Notes: generated by a model not told the origin, from the sequence alone. DNA of 64,000 nucleotides from Ovis canadensis (GCF_042477335.2 NC_091263.1:73644501-73708500); one strand, 5' to 3'; shown: positions 1 through 10,974, counted from the stretch's first letter. Program-made: numbers and translations.

Positions 1-88
1 CCAGCACCTGTGTACGTGTGCCTTCACACCTGTGAACCGTGACGTGCGGAGGAGCTGCCGCCCTGAGGTCGCCTGTGCTTTCCCCCAG

Positions 89-214
89 GTGCCTCTGGTC
101 AAGGGGAGACGGTGTGTCGTCTTGGCGGACGGCTTCTACGAGTGGCAACGGCGGCAGGCCTCGAACCATCGGCAGCCCTACTTCATCTACTTCCCGCAGA
201 TCGGGGCCCAGCAG
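89..214 (+). CDS. HMCES: HMCES coding exon a (SRAP domain, Glu127 region)
   Basis: The exon is 126 bases, 42 codons, reading [19 protein letters not shown] and ending at Gln. The acceptor is a pyrimidine tract plus CAG at 86-88 and the donor is GTAGCG at 215. It starts and ends on codon boundaries. A GGC-rich repeat begins right behind the donor. Confidence 0.95.
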
Positions 215-3200
215 GTAGCGGCGGCGGCAGCGGCGGCGGCGGCGCGTCCTCCGTCTGGCTCGCGGGCTTTTCGGACGTTCGGTTGGGTGTCTTTCCTGTT
301 TTTTTTTTGAATTCTCAGCCATAAATTGTCTATTCAGATTTCCCTTCTGTCCCATCATCTCTTCTTTCTGGGAGTCTCGTTACACGCGTGTGGCCGGTGT
401 GACGCTGTCCCAAGCTCCCAGGGGCTTCATAAACTTCATTCTTTTCCCTGCGTCTCAGTCGGGGCCATTCTTACTGGTTCGTTTTCAAGTTCGCTCTTGC
501 TTCTTATTCACTCCCGAGTCTGGTCCTGTTGATCTCGGTGTATCTTAGTTCCTTGGCCATCTGGCTGTTGTGTATCTCTTAGATTTTTTTTTTCCACTGG
601 TTGCCAGACACAGGAGGTAGGAGAGAGACCGAGACGGCTCATATTTGTCGCTGGACGTGGACACGTGTGTCTGCCCTTAGGCCCCGTTGGTCTTGCCGGG
701 AGCTGGGCTGGACTTGGGTTTCGTCGCACACCAGACGCTTCAGCTGTTTGTCTGGTGTTGCCCTGTGTTCAGGGTGAGGGTTGGTTTTCCGGAGGGTTTT
801 CCTCAAGAGCCCTGCTCCCCGCGCTTTGAAGCCCTCAGGACGCTCTCCCCAGGCACCCGCTGCTGCCCGTCACCCGGGGCCTGCTCGTCCATAGAGGCTG
901 CAGAGCGCTGTCTGCTGTCCCAGTTCAGCCTCGTCTTAAGCAGAACTGTGGCCCCAGCTCTCGAGAAAGCTCGTGAGCCTGCTGCTCCCCAGGGGAGCAG
1001 AGAGCTGTTCCTGTCGCCCTTTTGCAGCCTTAGCGGGGCTTCCCTTGACAAGCTTTATCCCTTCTCCCCTGGCTCCTTAAGCTTGGTGCTCCTTGGAGGA
1101 GAAGGGCGGGGTGAGGCTTCTTGCTGTCCCCGAGCACCTGGACACGCCGGGCAGGGAGTCTTCCTCTGTCCCCGGCCCTGTCTGTCTCGTGAGCACCCGC
1201 GGAGGCTGGTGCAGATGCCTGCAGCCCTCTCGGGCAAGACCGCGCTCTGCAGAGAGCAGCTGGATGATCGTTTTATCTGAACGCTTAGCTGCTGCATAAA
1301 GGAGGCCTCGTGTGCCTCCTGTCACCACTGGGAAGCCCACAGTAGGGTCTCCTCTCCCTTTGGATGACCCTGTCTTTGCTTTACAGTTGAGGCTAAGTGG
1401 CTGCCCTATGGCCTGCGTTCTCTGATGAGTTTAAGGAAAGTTACGGTTATGGAGAGTCTCTATCTGTTCTTGTCAAGGGGGAGGCTGGAGGCGACTCTCC
1501 AGCCTTTGGAAGCTGGGAACTGAATCTTGAAGGCAGGTGGGAGTTAGCACGTTGAGCTCGGGCAGAAAAGACCTTTCGGGCAGGGAGAGGAAAGTTACTT
1601 CCCTGACCCGAAGGCTTTGTTTACAGACAGCTGGGCAGGTCGCAAGTTCCCCTTGGGCGTGAAAGCTGGAGTGAGGCTCCAGACCCCTGAAGGCCTGAGT
1701 GCCACGGGAGGTGTTAGACCGTATGTGGAAAGCATTCCGGGGCCATAAATCTGCCTCGGGGAGGCTCTGCCACCAAGCCTCTGTCCTCTGACAGCGGGTC
1801 CAGGGCCTCCGTGCTGAGATGATGGCCGTGGTGTCGCCTGCAGGGGAGGGCGGCCAAGGACTGCCTGATCTGCCATGGGTTTGCTTCCAGTCCGAGCAGG
1901 TGGGCGCTGTGTCCAGCCCCGAGGACTGGGACAAAATCTGGGACAACTGGAGGCCGCTGACGATGGCCGGGATCTTTGACTGCTGGGAGCCCCCGGCGGG
2001 AGGAGACTGCCTCTATTCCTACAGCATCATCACGGTGGACTCCTGCAGAGTCATGAGCGACATCCATAACAGGCAAGCCACACGCCCGCGCCTGCGTTCA
2101 GAGGGACTCAGGGCAGGGGTTGTCGTCTTTGGGTTTAAACAAGCAGCTTTCGGAATTCAGAGTTTCTGCATGCGCAGATTTAGAGAGTCGGAAACTAAGC
2201 CCGATTCACAAGATGCAGGCACAGTCTGCGTGAGGCTAACACGACACCCGTCCCTGGAAGCTGCCACGCTGTGCAAGCGTGCAGTGAAATCCAGAGAGCC
2301 TACAGAAAAGTGGGGTAAGGGGACAACACTTAAACATTTCGTCAGTGACCCAGTTAAAAAGATGACAGGGATCTAACAGAGCCCGCACTACAGATGCGTG
2401 CATTCCGTGGCTGAGAAGCACCAAGAAGCTACGGGAAGTCTGGCAGCACGCCGCAGAAGGGCCTGAGGTCAGCTTGTGCTGGGGGAGCCGCAGTTCGTGA
2501 CTTACTGTGACGTGGTGGGAGGGAGGTGATGCAGAGTGCTTGTCTTTTCCGGTCTTAAATCCTGGGGTGTTTACCTCTGCCTTTGAACTGTTGTTCCTCC
2601 GAGGCTGGCCTTCACAGTGGATACATATTTAATCAGAACCAAACGTTCTGAGGCGATGGGCCGCCTCCCCCAGTTAGCTTCAGCGACCCGCCTCGAGCCG
2701 CGCAGACCGCCGCCGGAGGCCTGAGAGGCGCCCCCCCGCCCCCCCACGCTCTTTGTGTACAGACAGTGCATTCTCTTTGTGGGAAAGGCCCCCTTTTTTT
2801 CACTGTTTGGCTTTGTCGGCATACCGAGAAACCTTCCCGCCGCGTCTGTCCCTTCGAGCCTGGTCGGTGCGCCTCTCCACGCTGCTGGCACCTGTCCTGG
2901 CCGTGGGTATTCCCTTCTCCAGCCGCCTCGCTGCTGTGGGTCCTGTGTGCCTGTTGCCCGGGAGACACCACGTGCTGTCTCCCTGCTTTCGGGAGCGCCG
3001 TTTAGTCTGCCGTGTCCGGCTCTTTGCGACTCCGTGGACTGTAACCCGCCAGGCTCCTCTGTCCACGGGATTTCCCAGGCAAGAGTACTGAGTGGGCTGC
3101 CGTTTCCTTCTCCAGGGGATCTTCCCAGCCCGGGGATCAAACCTACGTTTCCTGCACTGGCAGGTGGATTCTTTACCACTGAGCCACCTGGCAAGTCTGG

Positions 3201-6200
3201 CTTTCAAGATGGTTTATTATTATTTCACCCTTCTCCCCAAGACTTTCACGTTTTCCATTTTCGTGCACTGCTTGGAATGTCTGAGCCAGGAAGCTTAAGA
3301 CATGTTTGAGGTGTTAAACGAGCAGGTTTTGAACAGAAGCGTTTACAAGGGCAAACTGAGAGCAGACCGCCACTTTGGAGGAGACCGTGCGCGGAGCCGA
3401 GGCGGCCGGCAGCGTCTGAGGCGCGGGCTCCGTGCCCTTACAAGGTTCAGCTCAGCAGGGTGACGCGTTCTGTGTTCACATTGGGTTTCCTCACAGATGA
3501 AACTGTGTATAAGCAAATGCAAAATTTGCATTATGTTTAAATTGCTGTCTAACAGCCAATCCCACTGGAATAAGTTTTCATTTTAAAAACAAGCATTAGC
3601 AGAACTGACATACTTGTGTGATGATTTCAGGATTTTTGCCAGGTCTCAGTGCCCTCAGGGGTAATTTTATGATGTTTTGCTGAGAAGAATCCAGTATGGC
3701 ACTTATTGGGTTATCTATTTTAACCCCTTTGTCCGAAGCATTCTGTCTGAAATGATGCTTTCCTGGGATATAATAGTTCTGGTTTTGCTAATTCACCTTA
3801 AAATAAAGTCCTATTTCATCAAATCTAAGATTCTGTTCCACTGTCTTATACAGTTAAGAAAGGTAAACTGCTGCCAAGTGCTGCCGACGACGTTGTGACT
3901 CAGTGCAGAGGTGCCATCCATTGTGAATCTAGATGGCACAGGGTTAAAAATACTGCTTAAAAGCACATCCTGGGAAGATTCCCTGGCAGGCCGGCGGTTA
4001 GGACTCCATGCCGCCACTGCTGAGGGCCTAAATTTGATCCCTGAGAAACTGAGATCCTACAAGCTGTGTGGTGCAGCCAAAAAATAAAATAGTAAAGCAA
4101 GTATGTGTTTAATTTGTTGAAGTAACAATAATTATTAAAAGGGATAGTCACGCATTTCTCTCCTACATTCAGCCGTACCATCCCCCAATGGAGTGTGTAC
4201 ACGCTTTGCACTGGCCTAGAGCATAAAATTGGAAGCTAACCAAGAGCTCTTTTCCTAACATCTTGTGGGTACCGGGAGTCGTCTGGGGCGGCCTCTTCAC
4301 TTTTCTGAGCCATTTCAGTCACAGTTGCATTTCGGTTGCCTTTTGGTCACAGTTATAAATAGCTCTTCCTTACATAAGCCTGACGTGGGTGGGAAGGCTG
4401 GGGTCTTCATGACAGACAGGTTTTCCAGGCTTTGTTTCCCCTTGGAGTCTAGGCCGGGGCGCCGTAAAGGTCGCCAGTCTGCAGCGTTTGCGCGGGAGGG
4501 CACCCACTTGCAGCATCGGGCACGGTCTTCGCCACCACACTCTGAGCTGGCTCTCCTGTGCTGAGCTCCATGCCCTGTTGTTCCCGGGGGCACAGGACAG
4601 CGTGCAGGGTGCAGGCGTGGAGAGGGGGGCAGCCTGTGCCTCAGCTGACTAGACCCCCCCCCCCCGGTGCCCCTGACCCCTGTCTTGCGCTCACCCCCCA
4701 GGATGCCTGCCATACTGGATGGTGAGGAGGCGGTCTCTAAGTGGCTGGACTTTGGTGAGGTCTCAGCTCAGGAAGCTCTGAAGTTGATTGGCCCCACGGA
4801 GAACATCGCCTTCCACCCGGTGTCGTCCGTGGTGAACAGCTCCTGGAACAACACTCCCGAGTGTCTGTTCCCGCTCCACCTGCTGGCCGGAAAGGTAGGG
4901 CCCGGACGCCCACTGTCCCTGCCGAGCTCCGCCTGCTTTGAGGGGCCTCTCCGTGCACGCTGGGACCTTTACCGCCAGACACTGAATCCAAACCACCCAC
5001 AGTTCGTCCCCCCATGCACAGCAGGGCGGCCCAGGGTGTGACCCTCAGAGCGGGCTGCGGGTCGGCCCGGCGCGTGCCTGTCGGTGTTCAGGCTGGGCCG
5101 GGCCTTCTGTGACTTCACGAGGCTGCTCGGGTGGGTCTGATAAGCCCCCTTTGAGCACTCCTCTGGAGGGTGACTGTGAAAAGGACAGAGGGGCCATGAC
5201 CAGAACTGTCTCTTGCCAACCGGATGGGAGATGTGCTTCTGTCTGTTTTCTCTGCTTTCCCAGCTGCAGCATGGGGGGATTCAGTCCTCCTCCTCCTTCA
5301 GGAGACTGGAGAGCATTCCTGTGAAGAGCACAGCTTTTAGGGTTGGCGGGGATCGCGGGGCTGTATTTTGAAAGGAAGGTGGACAGACAAGAGGCCTGGG
5401 TGATAAGCCCCAGAGCAGCAGTTGGCCCTGCCGACACCTGGGGTGAGGCATGGGGGCGGCAGCTGCTCCTCGGGGGCCAGAGGACGGGACAGCCGGAACC
5501 ACGGCCCCCGCCCCGTCTCCCTCAAAGCCGCTTACGTTTGCACACTCACAGTCAGCATCAGCCTTTTTCTCTCGGTTCTCTCAAAGCCTTGTATCCCTGG
5601 TAGCGCTTTTTGTTACCTGTCTCTCAAAAAATGCAACTGTAGATACTCGTCTTGCACCAGACCCGTCCCCATGTTCGCCACGGTCTTTGCAGAATTCGCG
5701 CTCTGGAGAGCTGGCATCCTGTGCTGGGCTTGGGCGCAGGGGGCAGCAGCCCCTCTCGCCCAGCCTCTGTCTGAGGGCTGCTCGCCCTCCAGCTTGCTCC
5801 CTGCACGGCCTGCTCAGGCCGAGTGACGCTCTTTCTCCTGCGCTTGCTTCCTCCTCTGCCCGGGTTTGGAGAGCCTGCCCGCTATCTTCTGTGGCGGGTC
5901 TCGCCCACCACGAGCTGCCCCCTCTCCCTTCCGGCCCTGGGAACCCACCCTGCTCCCCTCCTCGTGCCGAGGTCGGTCCCTCACGCAGCGCCTCTTTCCC
6001 ACTTTCCCGGGAGCTCGAGCTGGGGGTCTGAGCTGCTGCTGCTTTCTCCTAGGAGCTCAAGGGGAGTGCCAGCAGCCAGAAGATGCTGCAGTGGCTGGCC
6101 ACGAAGTCACCCAAAAAGGAAGAGCCCAAAACACCCCAAAAGGCAGAGTCAGATGCGCCCCAGTGGTCCAGCCAGTTCCTGCAGAAGAGCCCAGTAACCC

Positions 6201-6289
6201 CCAAGAGAGGCAGCGCCAGCCTCCTGGAGCGATGGCTGAAGCGAGGTCAGGAGGAAGAGCCTGTGGCCAAGCGGCCTCACACGCAGTAG
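89..6289 (+). CDS. HMCES: HMCES, SRAP-domain abasic-site shield protein (5' truncated by the window edge)
   Basis: HMCES forms a covalent DNA-protein crosslink with abasic sites in single-stranded DNA at replication forks, through its N-terminal cysteine, and shields them from error-prone processing. Four coding exons join in frame: 89-214, 1891-2072, 4702-4894 and 6053-6289 (stop TAG). They give 245 residues, so about 109 of the usual ~354 residues, including catalytic Cys2, lie upstream of the window. Visible SRAP signatures are GFYEW, whose Glu matches the active-site Glu127 of the human protein, and SDIHNRMP, whose His matches His210. The last exon encodes a lysine-rich tail ending VAKRPHTQ, with two similar motifs (MLQWLATK and LLERWLKR); the C-terminal part of the family binds PCNA. 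Exon phases agree: 0 after the first, 2 after the second, 0 after the third. The second intron uses a GC donor. Identification rests on recalled similarity to the human protein and is strong. Confidence 0.96.
215..1890 (+). other. HMCES intron between exons a and b
   Basis: This is a GT-AG intron of about 1.7 kb. The donor sits directly before a GGC/GCG-rich run (217-245), with a T run near 299. I recognise no further gene or transposon; open frames on both strands look random. Confidence 0.85.
1891..2072 (+). CDS. HMCES: HMCES coding exon b (SRAP core, His210 at its end)
   Basis: The exon is 182 bases and encodes the stretch from SEQVGAV through [19 protein letters not shown] and [12 protein letters not shown], then the first two bases of an Arg codon. 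The acceptor is TTGCTTCCAG ending at 1890. The donor reads AG|GCAAGC at 2073: a GT donor is not available at the position the frame requires. Confidence 0.95.
3000..3199 (-). repeat. Bov-tA SINE
   Basis: On the plus strand the copy reads from a GTTTAGTC-type end through GGACTGTAACCCGCCAGGCTC to GAGCCACCTGGCAAGTC. This is the reverse complement of the ruminant Bov-tA consensus, so the tRNA-Glu-like head is at the right. It lies in the HMCES GC-AG intron. Confidence 0.85.
3972..4091 (+). repeat. tRNA-Glu-derived SINE (CHR type)
   Basis: The sequence starts with a degraded head (ATTCCCTGGCAGGCC), contains a B-box-like AATTTGATCCCTG, and ends GTGCAGCCAAAAAATAAAA. This matches the common short artiodactyl SINE; family naming is from memory. 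Confidence 0.75.
4702..4894 (+). CDS. HMCES: HMCES coding exon c (end of SRAP domain)
   Basis: The exon is 193 bases; its first G completes the split Arg codon and the rest is 64 codons, from [19 protein letters not shown] to LLAGK. The acceptor is a C-rich tract ending CAG at 4701 and the donor is GTAGGG at 4895. Confidence 0.95.
4895..6052 (+). other. HMCES last intron
   Basis: A GT-AG intron of about 1.16 kb, GC-rich, ending in TTTCTCCTAG. I see no transposon or RNA gene in it. Confidence 0.85.
6053..6289 (+). CDS. HMCES: HMCES last coding exon (basic C-terminal tail)
   Basis: The exon encodes 78 residues plus TAG. It starts [20 protein letters not shown] after a TTTCTCCTAG acceptor and ends [12 protein letters not shown]. 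It is rich in Lys, Ser, Pro and Glu and is probably disordered. Confidence 0.96.
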   Translation, partial: ELKGSASSQKMLQWLATKSPKKEEPKTPQKAESDAPQWSSQFLQKSPVTPKRGSASLLERWLKRGQEEEPVAKRPHTQ

Positions 6290-6334
6290 CTCAGGCCTTC
6301 CGGAGACCGCGGCCGAGGGGCACAGCGCTGCATA

Positions 6335-6720
6335 CCGCGTGATCACAGGTCGTGTGTGTGGGTGTGTGTGTGTTGTGGGTGTGTGTGTGGTGGGGGAGTT
6401 CCCAGGCCGAGGTGTGCTGTGAATAGTGTGTGATCACAGGTCGTGTGTGTGTGTGTGTGTAGGGGGGGGAGTTCCAAGCCCAGAGGTGCTGTGCTCAATC
6501 CTGCTGGGATCACAGGTTGTGTGTGTGTGTGTGGTGTGGTGTGGTGTGTGTGTGTGGTGTGTGGTGTGTGTGTTGAGGGAGTTCCAAGCCCAGAGGTGCT
6601 GTGCTCAATCCTGCTGGGCTCACGGGTTGTATGTGTGTGTGGTATGGTGTGGTGTGGTGTATGTGTGTGTGTGTTGGGGGAGTGCTGTGCTCAATCCTGC
6701 TGGGATCTCCGGTGGCACTT
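6335..6720 (+). repeat. Minisatellite with GT-microsatellite spacers in the HMCES 3' UTR
   Basis: About four degenerate copies of a unit reading GAGTTCCAAGCCCAGAGG, then TGCTCAATCCTGCTGGGATCAC, alternate with (GT)n-rich spacers of changing length. The copies near 6470 and 6578 are almost identical; the outer ones (near 6400 and 6680) are diverged or shortened. The period is about 100-110 bases. Confidence 0.9.
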
Positions 6721-7043
6721 GTGGGGGCTGGTAGGTGGCGGAGTGGCGCCATCATAGCCCGATGTTGGTTCAGGGTCTCGGCCTCCCCAGGCAGTGCATG
6801 CTGGCTGCGACCAGGACTGCCCGGCGGGGTGGGCAGGCAGCCTGGGAAGAGGCGCGGGCCACCCCCATCAGTTCCGAGGGAGGGGAGGGAGCGCTGGCCC
6901 ACAGCCCTCTCCAGGTGGCCGGGTGGGCCCTCCTTCGGAGCCTGTCCCTACTGGCGGTTCTCAGCAGAGGCTGTATTCTGCTCAGCCTATGGGCTCTTTC
7001 AGTGTTTGGGAGTTAGGTTCTTAAAACATTGTCTTGTTTTCTG

Positions 7044-7049
7044 AATAAA
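7044..7049 (+). terminator. HMCES poly(A) signal 1
   Basis: AATAAA in the context TTTTCTGAATAAACTGTATTTG, about 755 bases after the stop codon. Confidence 0.7.
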
Positions 7050-7192
7050 CTGTATTTGATAATCTGTCTAGAAAATGCAGCCGGTGGGAGGAACTCTGAT
7101 CTGTTTCCTCCTGGCCACGGCCCTGGGGAATGATTTTGTCACCAGTGGGGGGGCAGCTGGGGGTTTTGTTGGCAAAACTGCTTTTTGGTGAA

Positions 7193-7223
7193 CAATAAAG
7201 ACTTGGCAAGGGGCTCTTTATTG
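7193..7223. terminator. Hairpin with AATAAA on both strands (poly(A) signal 2)
   Basis: CAATAAAGA at 7193-7201 pairs perfectly with TCTTTATTG at 7215-7223 across a 13-base loop, so both strands carry AATAAA here. A T-rich tract (GTCTTTTTTC) follows on the plus strand, as expected downstream of a cleavage site. Confidence 0.6.
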
Positions 7224-7269
7224 AGTCTTTTTTCACTCTTAATACCTGGAAGTTGTCTGAATCCACTGG

Positions 7270-7960
7270 CTTAAAGCAACCAGAAGGAGCGCCTGCCGGG
7301 CAGGAGGGGCTGCGGGGGCGGGCGCGCAGGTCGGGCGCGAGCCCAGCCCCGGCTCAGGTGCGCAGCGCCCGGGGCCAGGAGCGCACAGACCGGGACACGC
7401 GTCGGAGGCGGCCACCCGCCCAGCCTGGCCGGCGCCCCCCCGTTTGCTCTGCAGGCAGATGTCCGTCTGTGTGGCTGTGGCCGGCCGCCCCTCGCCCGGA
7501 TGCTCGGATCCGCGAAGGCAGGTTGCGCGCCGCTCTGCAGGCTCACCCGGGCGCCGCGTCTGGATGGGGGGGCGCCGACGCGGGGTGGGGCGCGCCGAGG
7601 CGGAGGGACCCGTCGGCTCCAGGGCGAGCCCCCAGGACGTCCGCCCCGCCGCGCAGGTGTCCCGCGGGCTGCTGCAGACCGGCGCCTCCGCGACCGAGCC
7701 CCGGCCCGCCAGCCCGATCCGGGTCTATGCAAATCAGGGATCGCAACGCCGCCAATCAGAGTGGGGCCCGGCGCTGCTCCTGCCAATGGCGGGGCCGGGG
7801 GCGGGGCCCGCGCGGCCCGGGCTCCCCGGTTCCTCTTCCGGGGCCGCGGAGGGTGTCCTGGAGCCGGCGGAGGGGCGGGCGCTCTCCTCCCGCTTCCGTC
7901 TCCTCTGGGCTCTTCTGCGTGGAGCACGTCCGGGAATGTCGACTGTGAAGACTTGTCGCG
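7270..7960 (+). promoter_or_regulatory. Orphan CpG-island promoter: octamer, two CCAAT boxes, GC box
   Basis: A dense CpG stretch begins about 50 bases after the HMCES poly(A) hairpin. It contains an octamer ATGCAAAT (7727-7734), CCAAT at 7752-7756 and 7783-7787, and GGGGCGGGGC (7797-7806), all reading in the plus direction, which suggests a start site near 7830-7900. No recognisable protein follows; the long frames across the island are low-complexity Arg/Pro/Ala translations. It could serve a noncoding RNA, act as an enhancer-like island, or belong to a gene I do not recognise. Confidence 0.55.
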
Positions 7961-9364
7961 TTTCCTTCGTTTAGCAGAGCAGCAAGAGGGCAATTTCCTT
8001 GGTTTTCCGCACTCAGAGTTGGCAGTTTGATGGGGGCTTTTACCACACAGCATGTAATGTTCCCAGAGTGTGCGTGTTTTTCATTCCGGTTCTTATAACC
8101 TCGACATAAATGTGATGCTTAAAGGCGCATTCTCATATCAAAACATGGTTTTGTGATTTTCAGGTCTACGTAAACGGCGTCATAGGCATTTTCTTATGCA
8201 GGTTTCCTCTTGTCTGAATCCTCAGCGTTTCTAGGCATTGCCAGATCGCGCTCCAGATTTTCGCTGGACTGCCGTTTTCTCCTCTCTCTGCCAATAAGTC
8301 TCAGGAGAAGGGCAACCAGCTCCTGCCTGAGGCTCTCTGACCCCTCACTGGGCTCCCAGCCAGCAGGCTCTCCTCAGCCCACCCTCCCTGCGGGCACAAG
8401 GCTTGGTGCCAGGCCTCAGAGGAAGCAGAGGGTCCCCTAGACTCCAGATTTCTGTTGCAGTGGACATATGGCTCCCCGACTCTTGTGTGCAGTCCACCTG
8501 GCTTCACAGCTTCCTGGAAAGCTTTGTACCTGAAAAGCTCTGCGCACCCAAGAGGAACAGACCCAGGCAGGGGAGAGACTCTGCCCCCAGGGGCAGATGG
8601 AGGGGCTCCTGGCCTGGGTCTCAGCTTGCAGGATGAGGACAGCACCCTGCTCTCTACTGGGAAAGCCCAGAGGGTAGGTTAGTGATGGGAACCAGAGGGG
8701 CCGGTGGCTGACCTCAGCCAGGGGGAGGGTAGAGCCCCAGTCCTCGGGGAAGGAGCTCTGGCTTGGGCTGCGTGGGAGGCCCCCAGTACATACAAAGCTG
8801 CCCTGAGGTGTGGTTTGTCCATCTCTGAATCAGGACAGTGGGTGCTCACAGTTGAACTCCCAGGAGCCCACAGCAACAGGTGCTGGTTGTTGGAGAGCCA
8901 ACACCTGCCGCTGTCACGGCGCTGCTCATGTGGAGAAGGGTCCCGGGCTCCAGGGAGACGTGCTGCAGACTCCAGGGGCAACACTCCCAGTGGAGGCGCC
9001 GGAGGGGGTGCTGGGACAGGGCCTCACTGCCCTGCTCTTAGCCCCCGATGGAGGTGGCCAGGAGAAAGAGCACACTGGGGAGAGGCAAGAGCAGTTGGAC
9101 GAGAACAGGGAAGCACGTACCCGGAGGTGCACAGCGCAGGGCTCTGGGGGGAGGTGGTCACCCAGGGTGCAGGCCCTCAGCAGCGGCAGGCCGAGCGCGT
9201 CACCACCGCGGGGCTTTGCTCTGCCTCCTGTTCCATCAGGAGACCGCCATCCAAAGCTGCTTGTCTCGTGAAACAGCCAGAACAACCCGCAAAGATCAAA
9301 ATGAGGGATCACACAGGTGGCGACTGCAGGCCACAGCACGTCACACGTGGTTTTGTTTGGCTTA

Positions 9365-10010
9365 GGAGTTTATTTTGCTACGGATTTTGTTACAGGATTT
9401 TTGGTGATACCCACACGATGTAAGGGTGCCGTCGCACTCGTTTTTCGGCGCACAGTCCAGTGGGATGAAAGAGGCTCGCACTGCTGTGCAGCCATCACCA
9501 GCATCCGTTCCCAGAAGACTTTCCATCTTGCAAACCGGAGATTCTGACCCCGTCCCTGTCCCAGCCTCTGCCACCCACCCTCCCCCTTCCTGTCTTTGGG
9601 AACTTGGCTCCTGTCGGCCCTCGCATACGTGGGATCATGCAATGCTTGTCCCTTTTTGACGGGCTTGTGTCACTGAGCGCAGTGTTTTTCAGGTTAATCC
9701 ATGTCGCAGTGTCAGAACCTCCTTTTAAGGCTGAGTAACAGTGCACGGTGTGTTCCTCCGTCAGCCACCGATGGGCCCTGGGTGCTCCTGCTGGGTGGCT
9801 GCGGTGGCGAGTGCCCCCCTGAGCACGGCTGCGCGGGTCTCCGAGTCACTGCTTTCAATTCTTTCAGTTGTGTCCCCAGAAGTAAGATTGGTGGCTCAAG
9901 TCTATGCTGGGTCTTTTGAGGACCCTCCATACTGTTTTCCAGCAGCTGCACCACGTTACATTCCTGCCATGAGTGCACAAAGTTCCAGTTTCAAGCCCAC
10001 ATTTTGAAAG
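9365..10010 (-). repeat. Old L1 3'-end fragment
   Basis: The plus strand reads like antisense of an L1 3' end: TTTTTCAGGTTAATCCATGTCGCAGTG, then TTCCAGCAGCTGCACCACGTTACATTCCTGCC. It is strongly diverged and the edges are approximate. Confidence 0.6.
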
Positions 10011-10020
10011 TGAGAGGGTT

Positions 10021-10039
10021 CACACACACACACACACAA
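10021..10039. repeat. (CA)n microsatellite
   Basis: A run of nine CA units at the edge of the old L1 fragment. Confidence 0.9.
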
Positions 10040-10974
10040 AATGTGTAATCGCCACATAAAAACTTCTCAGGAGGTGCCTCGGATGACCGAGCACCTTGTT
10101 GGACCACAGGCAGCTGGGGGACCCTCCTGCCAGCCTCCCTGGATAACCCACTCCCCTCCCTTCCTCCAGAGGGCAGCTCAGAAACTTGCAGGTGCTTCTG
10201 CCGTGTCTGAGAAAGCTCTGGCTCCCTTCTGTCCCCCTGTTGCCTGGACACCATCAGAAGGGCTCTGGGGTCTGTGCACCTCTGTTTGAGACTCTAGTTC
10301 CGGCTGGCATGCACCCACCTTATGGTGGGGAATGGCAATCTCTTTGCATGGTGGATGTGGCTGGGCCGCACGGGGCCGCCCTCACTTGTATGTTTCCCTG
10401 CAGGGCAGCCACGGGCAGATTCTTGCCGGACTCGGGTGGAAGCCGCCGCTGTGGTTGCTGGGCTGCCCGCTTACCTCCTCGGTGGGAAGTGGCGCCGCAG
10501 CTGGTGGTCTGCTTTCCCTGGATTCTCAGGGTTCCTGATTCCCGGGCCAGGTGTGGACATGTTCACCTCTGGACGAAGAGTCTCAGCTCTGCAGACTAGG
10601 GTCAGATGCAACATGGACTTGGGTTTCAGTCCTGTGCTCAGCACCAGGTCCTGTCCTGGCGGAGGACAGCTTGAGCTGGAATTGACTGGGTCAAGAGCCC
10701 ATTCTACGGGTTGCTCGGGAAGTTTGGCCTTAAAAGGGGCCTTTGCAGCGTCTGTCGAGCCATCCAGGGCCCAGGGAGAAGCAGGATCTGGAACACAGAG
10801 GCAGACCTGAGGTCTGAGGAGGTTCCCAGAGAGGCAGGTCCCAGCCCAGGCAGAGGACGCAGGCAGCCTCGCGGCAGAGAGGGCCGTACACCCAGAGGTG
10901 GTGGAAAACGCGAGACCCTGGCCAGAGGGTCAGACAGCCCTGCTCAGCAGATGAGGGAGCAAAAGGAACCTCTT

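Larger units (their letters stand above)
2073..4701 (+). other. HMCES GC-AG intron between exons b and c
   Basis: The 2.6 kb intron begins GCAAGC and ends in a C-rich tract plus CAG. GC-AG introns make up roughly one percent of mammalian introns and usually have an otherwise strong donor; AG|GCAAGC fits that. The intron carries a minus-strand Bov-tA SINE and a plus-strand tRNA-Glu SINE, described separately, plus AT-rich sequence at 3500-3960 with no recognisable gene. Confidence 0.88.
6290..7220 (+). other. HMCES: HMCES 3' UTR
   Basis: The region runs from the TAG stop to the last plus-strand poly(A) signal. The first ~430 bases hold GT-rich minisatellite repeats. AATAAA occurs at 7044-7049 and 7194-7199, so two cleavage sites are possible, giving UTRs of roughly 0.78 and 0.93 kb. 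Confidence 0.7.

Noticed and set aside
7253-8053. Frames of 176-260 codons in the 7.3-8.0 kb island
   Set aside because: Same GC effect; all six frames are open over long stretches.
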